Shown here: positions 53,584-60,640 of the stretch, piece after piece
Layout: the number at the start of each line of letters is the position of its first letter
How positions within the stretch are numbered: position 1 is the first letter of the stretch
Assembly (NCBI RefSeq): GCF_023499255.1
Contig: NZ_CP092183.1
Coordinates: 6,072,501-6,136,500, forward strand
Length of the DNA stretch: 64,000 nt
Direction of reading: 5' to 3'
DNA from: Couchioplanes caeruleus
GTDB taxonomy: Bacteria; Actinomycetota; Actinomycetes; Mycobacteriales; Micromonosporaceae
Notes under the pieces: generated by a model
The model's input: the letters and a program-made list of their open reading frames with translations, nothing else
Database searches by the model: none
Told to the model about the DNA's origin: nothing
Made by a program: the position numbers and the translations under genes

Positions 53584-55575
53584 CTACTGCACGGGCAGCC
53601 GGACCGTGACCGTGGTGCCCTCGCCCGCGGTGGACGCCACCTCGATGCGCCCGCCGTGGTTGTCCACGATGGTCCGCACGATCGCCAGGCCGAGGCCCGT
53701 TCCGGGGATGGCCTCGCGGATCGCGTTGCTCGCGCGGAAGAAGCGGCCGAACAATGACTGCTGCTCGCCGGCCGGGATGCCGATCCCGGTGTCGGCCACC
53801 ACGAGCACCACCTCGTCGTCCGCCCGGCGGGCCGCGAGCGTGACGGTCCCGCCGGCCGGGGTGAACTTCACGGCGTTGGAGAGCAGGTTCATCAGGACCC
53901 GGTCGACCTGCTCCGCGTCCGCCGACAGCTCCAGCGGCCGCTCCATCTCCGTCCGCAGCTCCACCGTGGCCTTCGCCGCCGCTGGGGCGATCGCGGCCAG
54001 GGCCTGCTCCGCGACGACCACCAGGTCGACCGGCGCGCGCGAGGTCCGGAAGGCGCCCGACTCGATCTTCGACAGGATCAGCATGTCCTCGATGAGCTCG
54101 CGCAGCCGGCGGGTGTTGCGCCCGATCACCTGCAGCATCCGTTGCTGCGCCGGCCCGAGCTCGCCGGCCTCGGCGTCCAGCAGCAGCTCCACGTAGCCCG
54201 CGATGCTGGTCAGCGGCGTACGCAGCTCGTGCGAGACCGTCGACATGAAGTCGTTCTTGGCGGTGTCCAGCTCCTGCAGCCGGGCCACGAGGTGCTGCTC
54301 GCGCTCGTACAGCCGGGCGTGGTGCACCCCGCGGCCCAGGTCCACGGCGATGTTCTCGACCAGCCGGATGTCCACCGGGGTCCAGCCCGGCCCGCCGTCC
54401 CGGATCAGCGTGAGCGCCCCGATGCGTTCGTCGCCCCCGCTGACCGCGACGGTGAGCACCGGGCCGTCGCCGACCGCCGCCCAGGCGCGACGCTCGGCCT
54501 CGGTCGGCTGGACGTCCCCGGCGGCCGTCGGGTCGTCGGTGGCCCACACGTCGCCGTGGCTGAGCCAGCCGACGTCGCAGTCCGCGAGCTCCTTGAGCAC
54601 CCCGCCGACGTGCTCGTCGTGCAGGCTGACCAGCGGCGGCACGTCGGTCTGCCCGGGCGCCATGCGGACCAGTACGTGGTCGGCACCGATGATCTCCGCC
54701 AGGCCCTGTACGGCCTCGTGGATCGCGTCCTCCACCCTGAGGTGCGCGCGGATCCGGTAGCCGAGCTGCCGCACCTGCGCGCGCAACCGGGCCACGTCCT
54801 GCTCGGCGCGGCGGATCCGGTCGCCCCGCTCGGCCATCTCGTTGACGGCCTGCGCGACGGCCTGGATCTCGGTCGGACCCGCGCTCGCGTCGGCGCGCAG
54901 GTCCAGCTCACCGGAGCGGCGCCGGTCGATGACCGAGACGACCCGCGCCAGCGGCCGGGTGATGCGCCCGGCCGCATGCACGGCGGCCAGCGCGGCGGTG
55001 ACGGCCGCCAGCAGCGTCAGCACCACCACCACGACCGTCGTCACCACGCTCAGCCGGGCGCTGCGCTCCTGCAGGTCGGCCACCCGGCCGGCCAGGTCCG
55101 TGTCGAACGCCCGGTTCTCGGCGGCGAACTCCTGGAACAGCCGCTTGCCCTCGGTCACGTACCCGGCCGCGGCCTCGCTGCGCGGCGGGGCCTCGCGCTG
55201 CCGCTCGGCCAGCACCCACCACGCGTCGGCCCGTTGCAGCTGACGGTTCACCCGGTCGGTCTCCCGCTCCTGCGCGAGGTTGCGCAGCTTCCGGCCGGTC
55301 AGCGCGTACGAGCTGCGCGCGACGTAGTACGTGTCGAGCAGCTGCCCGTCGCCGGTGAGCAGGTACCCCCGCAGGCTGCGCTGGGCGTCGGCCAGCACGC
55401 TGTGCATCTCCGCGTTGGCCAGCTCGAGCGGCTGCACGTGCGACGACAGCTCGTCCACCACCCGGCGCTGCATGATCAGGGCGGTCGTCTCGGCCGCCCC
55501 GGAGACCACGATCAGCGCGACCAGCAGGCCGAACGCGCGGGTGAGCAGGCGGCCGACGGACCGGTCCCGGCGCAT
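53584..55575 (-). CDS. Hybrid-sensor histidine kinase (CHASE3-HAMP-GAF-HisKA-HATPase)
   Basis: A 663-residue kinase. Two membrane helices (about 12-35 and 178-200) flank an outer helical CHASE3-like domain. A HAMP linker (RITRPLARVVSVI, about 205-255) and a GAF-like domain (about 285-425) follow. The HisKA box is canonical, SHELRTPLTSIAGY with His449. The ATPase has LLSNAVKFTPAGG (N-box), VADTGIGIPAGEQ (G1), and GTGLGLAIVR (G2). It is the second gene of an operon whose first gene encodes a receiver-only regulator, 10 nt upstream. The kinase probably phosphorylates that protein. Confidence 0.92.
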   Translation of the reverse strand: MRRDRSVGRLLTRAFGLLVALIVVSGAAETTALIMQRRVVDELSSHVQPLELANAEMHSVLADAQRSLRGYLLTGDGQLLDTYYVARSSYALTGRKLRNLAQERETDRVNRQLQRADAWWVLAERQREAPPRSEAAAGYVTEGKRLFQEFAAENRAFDTDLAGRVADLQERSARLSVVTTVVVVVLTLLAAVTAALAAVHAAGRITRPLARVVSVIDRRRSGELDLRADASAGPTEIQAVAQAVNEMAERGDRIRRAEQDVARLRAQVRQLGYRIRAHLRVEDAIHEAVQGLAEIIGADHVLVRMAPGQTDVPPLVSLHDEHVGGVLKELADCDVGWLSHGDVWATDDPTAAGDVQPTEAERRAWAAVGDGPVLTVAVSGGDERIGALTLIRDGGPGWTPVDIRLVENIAVDLGRGVHHARLYEREQHLVARLQELDTAKNDFMSTVSHELRTPLTSIAGYVELLLDAEAGELGPAQQRMLQVIGRNTRRLRELIEDMLILSKIESGAFRTSRAPVDLVVVAEQALAAIAPAAAKATVELRTEMERPLELSADAEQVDRVLMNLLSNAVKFTPAGGTVTLAARRADDEVVLVVADTGIGIPAGEQQSLFGRFFRASNAIREAIPGTGLGLAIVRTIVDNHGGRIEVASTAGEGTTVTVRLPVQ

Positions 55576-55585
55576 CGGCGGGTCG

Positions 55586-55960
55586 TCAGGCCCGGGCCCG
55601 GCTGAGCAGCGCCTGGATCCGCGACACCAGCTCCCGCGGGCTGAACGGCTTGGTCACGTAGTCGTCGGCGCCCGCGCTGAAGCCGCCCTCGACGTCCTGC
55701 TCCTGCACCCGGGCGGTGAGCATGATGATCAGCATGCCGGCGGTGGCCGGGTCGGCCCGCAGCATCCGGCACACGTCGATGCCGGACAGCCCGGGCATGG
55801 AGACGTCGAGCACGGCGAGCGCGGGCCGGCGCGCGCGGGCCTGCTCGAGGGCGGCCTGCCCGTCCTCGACCGCGACCACCTCGAGCCCGGCCTGTTCGAG
55901 CTTGAACGCAACCAGGTCACGGATGTCGGCGTCGTCGTCGGCGACCAGGACCACCGTCAC
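55586..55960 (-). CDS. Single-domain response regulator
   Basis: A 124-residue receiver-only protein. Acid pocket Asp8-Asp9-Asp10 (LVADDDADIRDL), phospho-acceptor Asp52 (LAVLDVSMPGLSG), Thr in IIMLTARV, Lys in YVTKPFSPREL. Its residues align one to one with the receiver protein at 42103-42477 over the N-terminal 55 positions, so the two are paralogues. The GTG at 55960 with GGGGGAA upstream is chosen by that alignment; an in-frame ATG at 55972 is possible and has GGAAG upstream. A TATTCT -10 box on the minus strand lies at 55996-55991. First gene of the operon with the kinase that follows. Confidence 0.9.
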   Translation of the reverse strand: MTVVLVADDDADIRDLVAFKLEQAGLEVVAVEDGQAALEQARARRPALAVLDVSMPGLSGIDVCRMLRADPATAGMLIIMLTARVQEQDVEGGFSAGADDYVTKPFSPRELVSRIQALLSRARA

Positions 55961-56122
55961 GGTTCCCCCCATGATTCGTCACTTCCACGCAGAATATCCG
56001 GTTGATCCCCTCCCCGGCGGCCTCTCGGCGCAACCGCATGGCAACTGCCGCGCAGCTTCCCCTGCAGCCCCGGCCCGGTGTGCTGGTCCCAGACGAGGCG
56101 ACCACCACGACAGGAGGACCCC

Positions 56123-56362
56123 ATGACCGCCGTGGAACCGGACGACATCCGCATCGAGGCGCTGTTCGCCTCCGACGTGCAGCGCTCGGAGCAGCCGACG
56201 CCGGAGCTGATCCGCGCCGTGGTGACCGCCACCGTCCAGCGCCTGGGCGCCGGCGGGTGCGCCGCCCGGGTGGCGCAGGAGTTCGGCGAGCACCCGGACT
56301 GCGCGCTCGGCCGGATGCGCTGGGCCCGCCGGGCGGTACGGACGGCGTACGAGGCCGCCTGA
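56123..56362 (+). CDS. Small helical hypothetical protein
   Basis: A 79-residue, soluble, mainly helical protein. Visible features are an acidic start (VEPDDIRIEALFASDVQ), ELIRAVVTATVQRLGAGG, and CAARVAQEFGEHPDCALGRM with two cysteines. Length and composition suggest a small conserved actinomycete protein, but no family is recognised. The ribosome-binding site AGGAGG lies 5 nt before the ATG, one of the best in the window, and supports a real gene. It is divergent from the receiver/kinase operon. Confidence 0.7.
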   Translation: MTAVEPDDIRIEALFASDVQRSEQPTPELIRAVVTATVQRLGAGGCAARVAQEFGEHPDCALGRMRWARRAVRTAYEAA

Positions 56363-56448
56363 ACGTCTGACGCCGCACCACCGCCGGGAAATTACCGTGG
56401 GTGAGGTTCCTGACCGGTAACCCATGCCCCCAGGGAGGTGCGGCCGTC

Positions 56449-57045
56449 GTGGTCGAGCAGGTCACCGGCCGACACAGGGCGCCCGGGACGATCCGGCTCA
56501 GCATCGGGACTACTACACCGCGTCACCTGCTCGCCGTATCGAGCCGGCGCTGGCCGTGGGCCGTCGTCGCCGCCGCGCTGCTGGCCCTGGCCGCCACCGT
56601 TCCCCCGCTGCTGCACGATGCCGGCGGTACGCCGCAGGCCGCCGTACCGTTGCCGGGGATCTCCCTCCCCCGGCCCGGCCTCCCGACCGCCGCACCGGAG
56701 CCGCCGCCGACGGCGACCCGGCGGCCGCTGCGGGCCCTCGCCCAGGTGCGCAAGTCGCCGTCCCCCTCGGCGACACCGACGCCCAGCGCGGCGCCCGTGC
56801 TCCTCGGCCCGGCGGCCCCCGCCCAGCTGCCCGGACTGCTCACCGGCTATTGCCGCGCGACCGTCGGCCGGCGCACCCTCGCGGTGTCCACCTCCGCCGG
56901 CTGGGTCTGCGGGCGGTTCGCACGCGAGCCGGTGCCGATCGACATGGACGCCATGTGCCGCTGGCGCTACGGCACGGCCGCGTGGGCGGATCTGCCCGGC
57001 GGCGCGGGCCCGCAGGGGTGGCGCTGCTACCGCGACGGCCCGTAA
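56449..57045 (+). CDS. Membrane-anchored hypothetical protein with Pro-rich linker
   Basis: A 198-residue protein. A hydrophobic helix (PWAVVAAALLALAATVPPLL, about 37-56) is followed by a Pro/Ala/Thr-rich linker (about 60-125) and a small C-terminal domain with four cysteines (LTGYCRATVGRR, AGWVCGRFA, DAMCRWRYG, GWRCYRDG), likely two disulfides outside the cell. The GTG at 56449 has AGGGAGG about 10 nt upstream; a GTG at 56401 is also in frame but has no ribosome-binding site. The TAA stop overlaps the -10 box of the trp leader. Function unknown. Confidence 0.6.
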   Translation: MVEQVTGRHRAPGTIRLSIGTTTPRHLLAVSSRRWPWAVVAAALLALAATVPPLLHDAGGTPQAAVPLPGISLPRPGLPTAAPEPPPTATRRPLRALAQVRKSPSPSATPTPSAAPVLLGPAAPAQLPGLLTGYCRATVGRRTLAVSTSAGWVCGRFAREPVPIDMDAMCRWRYGTAAWADLPGGAGPQGWRCYRDGP

Positions 57046-57048
57046 GCT
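57043..57048 (+). promoter_or_regulatory. -10 box of the trp leader, leaderless
   Basis: TAAGCT, overlapping the stop codon of the upstream gene, with 7 nt to the ATG of the leader peptide at 57056. No ribosome-binding site is present. Confidence 0.55.
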
Positions 57049-57055
57049 GCCTGCC

Positions 57056-57118
57056 ATGCACGCGCGATTGAGCATGTGGTGGCCCGCCGACCCGGCGGCC
57101 ACACCCTTCCGCGCGTAA
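57056..57118 (+). CDS. trpL: trp leader peptide
   Basis: A 20-codon open frame, MHARLSMWWPADPAATPFRA, with tandem Trp codons at positions 8 and 9 (57077-57082). It lies 87 nt upstream of the anthranilate synthase gene and just before a terminator hairpin. Actinomycete trpE genes are known to be controlled by such leader peptides. When Trp-tRNA is scarce the ribosome stalls at the two UGG codons. It is far shorter than normal gene-finding limits and matters as a regulator, not as a protein product. Confidence 0.85.
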   Translation: MHARLSMWWPADPAATPFRA

Positions 57119-57153
57119 CCCACCCACCGCGGCCGCCTCCGACGAGGCGGCCG
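57079..57153 (+). promoter_or_regulatory. trp attenuator (1:2, 2:3 and 3:4 pairings visible)
   Basis: Strand 1 (57079-57082 plus 57084-57089) pairs with strand 2 (57093-57102) with one bulged base, and strand 1 overlaps the Trp codons. Strand 2 GGCGGCC (57094-57100) is complementary to strand 3 GGCCGCC (57131-57137), forming an antiterminator. Strand 3 GGCCGCCTC (57131-57139) pairs with strand 4 GAGGCGGCC (57144-57152) around CGAC to form the terminator, extended by C57130-G57153. Ribosome stalling at Trp codons would free strand 2 and allow transcription to continue. Confidence 0.8.
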
Positions 57154-57205
57154 TTGCTGTGTGGCCCGGTCTCGGCGGCGGTCCCAGCCCGAATCGGGGA
57201 CCCGA

Positions 57206-59011
57206 ATGAAACCGTTCGCCCTGCTCCACCGCGACGGCGCCGACCACGTCGAGATCCTGCACGGCGACGTCGTCACCGTCGCGACGCTCGCCGACATCCC
57301 GCTCCGGGCCGGCGCCGGTCCGCAGACCCTGGCGCTGGTCCCGTACCGGCAGGTCGCCGAGCGCGGCTTCGCCTGCGTCGACGACGCCGCGCCGCTGGAA
57401 TGCCTGCGGATCGCCTCCTGCGAGACCGTGCCGGTCGCCGACATGGTCGCCGCGCTGCCCACCACGCCGCTGCGGCTGCGCGACGCGGGCTTCGACATCT
57501 CGGACGAGGCGTACGGCGAGGTCGTCGGTGACGTGCTGCGCGACGAGATCGGCCACGGGGAGGGCGCCAACTTCGTCATCCACCGCGTCTTCGAGGCCAC
57601 CGTCGACGGCGACCCGGTCGAGGCGGCACGCGCGGCGTTCCGCAACCTGCTCACCGGCGAGCGCGGGGCGTACTGGACGTTCCTCGTGCACACCGGCACC
57701 CGTACGCTCGTCGGCGCCACCCCGGAACGGCACGTCAGCGTCGACGACGGGCTCACCATGATGAACCCGATCAGCGGCACGTTCCGCCACGACGGCACCC
57801 GCGACCTCGCCGGCTTCCTCGCCGACCGCAAGGAGACCGAGGAGCTGTACATGGTGCTCGACGAGGAGCTCAAGATGATGGCCGCGGTCGCCGAGCAGGG
57901 CGGGCAGGTCGTCGGGCCGTACCTCAAGCAGATGGCCCACCTGACCCACACCGAGTACCTGCTCGCCGGGCGCGGCACCCTGGACGTGCGCGACGTGCTG
58001 CGCGAGACGATGTTCGCGCCCACCGTGACCGGCAGCCCGATCGAGAACGCCTGCCGGGTCATCGCCCGCCACGAACGCCGCGGCCGCGGGTACTACGCCG
58101 GGGTGCTCGCCCTGCTCGGCCACGACGACGAGGGGCGGCAGACGCTGGACGCGCCGATCCTCATCCGGACCGCCGAGATCTCCCCCGCCGGCGCGCTGCG
58201 GGTGCCGGTCGGGGCGACGCTGGTGCGGCACTCGACCGCCGCGGGCGAGGTCGCGGAGACCCACACCAAGGCGGCGGGCGTGCTGGCCGCGCTGGGCGCG
58301 TCCCCGGCCCGGCCGGCACCCGTACGCCCCGAGCACACCGGACCGGAGATCGAGGCCGCCCTCGCCGCCCGCAACGACGGCCTCGCCCGGTTCTGGCTCG
58401 ACCAGCGCCACCCCGGCGCCCTGACCGTGCCGGCGCTCGACGGGCGCAGCGCGGTCATCGTGGACGCGGAGGACACCTTCACTGCCATGCTGGCGCACCA
58501 GCTGCGCGCCCTCGGCCTGCGGGTGAGCGTGGTGCCGTGGACGGTGACCGCCGTGCCGGACGCCGACCTCGTGATCGCGGGGCCCGGCCCGGGCGACCCG
58601 GCGTCCGCCGATCCGAAGATGGTGCTGCTGCGCGGGCTGGTCGCCGACCGCCTCGCCGCGCGCCGGCCGGTGCTGGGCGTGTGCCTCGGCCATCAGATCC
58701 TGTGCGCGGCCCTGGGACTGCGCCTGCACCGCCGGGACGCGCCGTACCAGGGCGTGGCGCGCGACATCGACCTGTTCGGCACGACGCGGCGGGTCGGCTT
58801 CTACTCCAGCTTCACCGCGCTGGCCGCCCCGGTCGAGGGCGTGCAGATCGCCGCCGACGCCGACGGCACCGTCCACGCCGTACGCGGGCCGGGCTTCGCG
58901 GGGGTGCAGTTCCACCCGGAATCGGTGCTCAGCGCGGACGGCGTCAGCGTCCTCGCCGAACTTCTCCCGCCTCTTCTGGATCCGGTGATTAGTCCGGCAA
59001 TGAGGGGGTAG
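57206..59011 (+). CDS. trpE: Fused anthranilate synthase (TrpE-TrpG type)
   Basis: A 601-residue fusion. The N-terminal component (about 1-385) is chorismate-using: MNPISGTFRH, ADRKETEELYMVLDEELKMM, QMAHLTHTEYLLAGRG, TMFAPTVTGSPIENACRVI and RRGRGYYAGVLALLG. The C-terminal glutamine amidotransferase (about 410-590) has VLGVCLGHQILC (Cys493) and VQFHPES (His570, Glu572). It should make anthranilate from chorismate and glutamine, the first step of tryptophan synthesis. The ATG at 57206 has GGGGA upstream. It is downstream of a trp leader and attenuator, which supports a role in tryptophan supply; a phenazine-type PhzE role is unlikely given that control. A strong hairpin follows the stop. Confidence 0.92.
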   Translation: MKPFALLHRDGADHVEILHGDVVTVATLADIPLRAGAGPQTLALVPYRQVAERGFACVDDAAPLECLRIASCETVPVADMVAALPTTPLRLRDAGFDISDEAYGEVVGDVLRDEIGHGEGANFVIHRVFEATVDGDPVEAARAAFRNLLTGERGAYWTFLVHTGTRTLVGATPERHVSVDDGLTMMNPISGTFRHDGTRDLAGFLADRKETEELYMVLDEELKMMAAVAEQGGQVVGPYLKQMAHLTHTEYLLAGRGTLDVRDVLRETMFAPTVTGSPIENACRVIARHERRGRGYYAGVLALLGHDDEGRQTLDAPILIRTAEISPAGALRVPVGATLVRHSTAAGEVAETHTKAAGVLAALGASPARPAPVRPEHTGPEIEAALAARNDGLARFWLDQRHPGALTVPALDGRSAVIVDAEDTFTAMLAHQLRALGLRVSVVPWTVTAVPDADLVIAGPGPGDPASADPKMVLLRGLVADRLAARRPVLGVCLGHQILCAALGLRLHRRDAPYQGVARDIDLFGTTRRVGFYSSFTALAAPVEGVQIAADADGTVHAVRGPGFAGVQFHPESVLSADGVSVLAELLPPLLDPVISPAMRG

Positions 59012-59022
59012 CGAAAGGGACG

Positions 59023-59065
59023 TCGGTGGTTCAAGCGGATCGAGAGCCTCCGCTTGGACCACCGG
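59023..59065 (+). terminator. Hairpin terminator after the anthranilate synthase gene
   Basis: A stem of 16 pairs plus flanking wobble (59024-59039 with 59049-59064, one internal G-T pair) around a 9-nt loop begins 13 nt after the stop codon. There is no U-tract, as is common for high-GC terminators. It separates the trp gene from the retron-like unit. Confidence 0.75.
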
Positions 59066-59161
59066 CCCGTCCGACCACCCCGCCGCCACCCACAAACGGA
59101 CTGAAGGCCGACCGGTCGGCTCCCGGCCGTGTCGGGCGGCCTCCTCCTGGCATCCCTGCCC

Positions 59162-59167
59162 TAGACT
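59162..59167 (+). promoter_or_regulatory. -10 box of the retron-like unit
   Basis: TAGACT, a strong actinomycete-type -10, predicts a transcript start at about 59174, exactly at the base of the long inverted repeat that follows. No clear -35 is seen. Confidence 0.6.
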
Positions 59168-59172
59168 CGGCC

Positions 59173-59342
59173 GCCGGTGGCAGCGTGTCCCGAGCAGGCC
59201 GCCGGATCGCCGACGGTCTCTCCGGGGCACCCCCGGGGGCGAGCACATTGAGCCACGCAGCGCTTCGCCGGCGCGCCACCGCGCTCCGCGCGAGACAGCG
59301 CAGGCACGACCGGGCATCGTCGGGGCACGCTGTTCCACCGGT
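59173..59342 (+). ncRNA. Putative retron msr-msd RNA
   Basis: The ends pair over 21 positions: 59173-59193 (a1) with 59320-59342 (a2), with two G-U pairs and one 2-nt bulge (59333-59334). The a1 arm ends in AGC (59193-59195), whose G59194 is unpaired and would be the branching guanosine. Inside are a very stable hairpin with 9 pairs (59219-59239, loop CAC) fitting msr, and a long interrupted hairpin (59260-59301: GCGCT/AGCGC, TCGC/GCGA, GGCGCG/CGCGCT) fitting msd. Codon use in the overlapping open frame is poor (AGA, GCA, GTT, CCA), as expected for non-coding RNA. A -10 box lies just upstream and a reverse transcriptase gene starts 5 nt downstream. Retron a1/a2 and branching-G rules are established; assignment here is by eye. 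Confidence 0.72.
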
Positions 59343-59346
59343 ACGG

Positions 59347-60609
59347 GTGTCCACCGCGCTGGCCGACGCCTTCCTCGCCTCCCGCTGGCACCCCGCCCTC
59401 CTCGAGCGCACGGGACGCCGGGTGCTCGGCTCCCGGCCGCCGTGGCTGCCGGTCGCGGTGGCCGCCGTGCTGCGGGCGTACCGGAATCCCCCGGCGGACC
59501 GGCCCCGCGAGCTCGCCGCCTTCCTCGCCGCCCTGCCCGGCCCTCGCGGGTGGCCTCTGGTCTCCCGGCACCGGATCCGGGTCCGCCTCGCGACCGCGGT
59601 CCGGGTCGTGCGCCTGCGCTGGGACACGCCGCGCATCGACGACCTCGCCGCGCTCGCCGACTTCCTCGGGCTCGACGGCGACGAGCTCGACTGGTACGCC
59701 GACCGCAAGGAGATCAACCGGCACGCCCGCGACGAGCGGCTGCGCCACTACCGGTACACCTGGCTGGGTCGCCGGCTCATCGAGGCGCCGAAACCCCGCC
59801 TGCGGGCGGTGCAGCGGCGCCTGCTCGACGACGTGCTCGGCCGGTTGCCGGTGCACCGCGCCGCGCACGGGTTCGTCCCCGGCCGCGGCCCGCACACGTT
59901 CGCCGCCGCCCACGCCGGGCAGCCGGTCGTCGTACGCCTCGACCTCGCCGCGTTCTTCAGCACCGTCACCGCCGGCCGGGTGTACGGGCTGCTGCGCACC
60001 GCCGGCTACCCCGAACCCGTCGCGCACACGCTGACGGCGCTGCTCACCACCCGTACGCCCGCCGCCGTCCTGCGCAACGCCCCGGACTGGCACACCGCCA
60101 CCCTGCTGCGCCGCCCGCACCTGCCGCAGGGCGCGCCCACCTCACCGGCGCTGGCGAACCTGCTCGCGTACCGGCTGGACCGCAGGCTCACCGGCCTGGC
60201 CGCGCGCTTCGGCGCCGCCTACACCCGGTACGCCGACGACCTGGCGTTCTCCGGGCCGCTGACCGGCGGCGCGGCCGGGCGGCTCGTGGCGGCGGCGACC
60301 ACTGTGGTCACCGCGGAGGGGTTCCGGGTCCATCCGGGCAAGACCCGCATCCGGGGCCGCGCCGACCGGCAGCTGCTCACCGGCCTGGTCGTCAACGACC
60401 GCCCGGCCGTGCCCCGCGCCGAGTACGACCACCTGCGTGCCGTCCTGCACGACGCCGCCCGCAACGGGCCGGCCGCCGACCGGGAGGGGCGTGCCGACTT
60501 CGCCGCGTACCTGAGGGGCCGCGTCGCCTGGGTCTCGCACGCCCACCCGTCGCGGGCCGCGAAGCTGCACCGCCTGCTCGCCGCCGCGCTGGCCGGCATC
60601 CCCGGCTGA
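59347..60609 (+). CDS. Retron-like reverse transcriptase
   Basis: A 420-residue reverse transcriptase counted from GTG 59347. Motifs: AHGFVPGRG, then FAAAH (185-189), a variant of the retron NAxxH; first catalytic Asp199 in VVVRLDLAAFF; LPQGAPTSPALANLLAYRLD (259 onward); active site YADD (295-298); GKTRIRGR; and LTGLVVNDRPAVPRAEYDHL, which fits the retron VTG block (LTG, 344-346). A helical region of about 160 residues precedes the palm, including LDGDELDWYADR and RHYRYTWLGRRLIEAPKPRL. This resembles myxobacterial retron enzymes, which also have an N-terminal extension. A long frame reaches back to 59026 but starts inside a terminator; TTG 59248 and GTG 59185 would translate the structured RNA. 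The GTG at 59347 lacks a good ribosome-binding site, so the start is not certain. Confidence 0.85.
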   Translation: MSTALADAFLASRWHPALLERTGRRVLGSRPPWLPVAVAAVLRAYRNPPADRPRELAAFLAALPGPRGWPLVSRHRIRVRLATAVRVVRLRWDTPRIDDLAALADFLGLDGDELDWYADRKEINRHARDERLRHYRYTWLGRRLIEAPKPRLRAVQRRLLDDVLGRLPVHRAAHGFVPGRGPHTFAAAHAGQPVVVRLDLAAFFSTVTAGRVYGLLRTAGYPEPVAHTLTALLTTRTPAAVLRNAPDWHTATLLRRPHLPQGAPTSPALANLLAYRLDRRLTGLAARFGAAYTRYADDLAFSGPLTGGAAGRLVAAATTVVTAEGFRVHPGKTRIRGRADRQLLTGLVVNDRPAVPRAEYDHLRAVLHDAARNGPAADREGRADFAAYLRGRVAWVSHAHPSRAAKLHRLLAAALAGIPG

Positions 60610-60627
60610 GGCGGGTGCCGCGCGGGG

Positions 60628-60633
60628 TACGTT
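60628..60633 (+). promoter_or_regulatory. -10 box, leaderless start of LacI-family gene
   Basis: TACGTT with 7 nt to the ATG at 60641 and no ribosome-binding site. It shows that the LacI gene is a separate unit from the reverse transcriptase gene. Confidence 0.55.
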
Positions 60634-60640
60634 TCTGGAC

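Noticed and set aside
53584..55575. Second kinase as a hybrid kinase with its own receiver domain
   Set aside because: The protein ends after the HATPase domain; the receiver is a separate gene, 55586-55960.
59026..59346. N-terminal extension of the reverse transcriptase from the GTG at 59026
   Set aside because: The first part lies in a terminator hairpin, and the rest overlaps the structured RNA with poor codon use (AGA, GCA, GTT, CCA). The GTG at 59347 fits the RNA boundary better.
59248..59346. TTG start at 59248 for the reverse transcriptase
   Set aside because: It has a weak GGGGGCGAG upstream but would translate the inner hairpins and a2 arm; not excluded but less likely than 59347.
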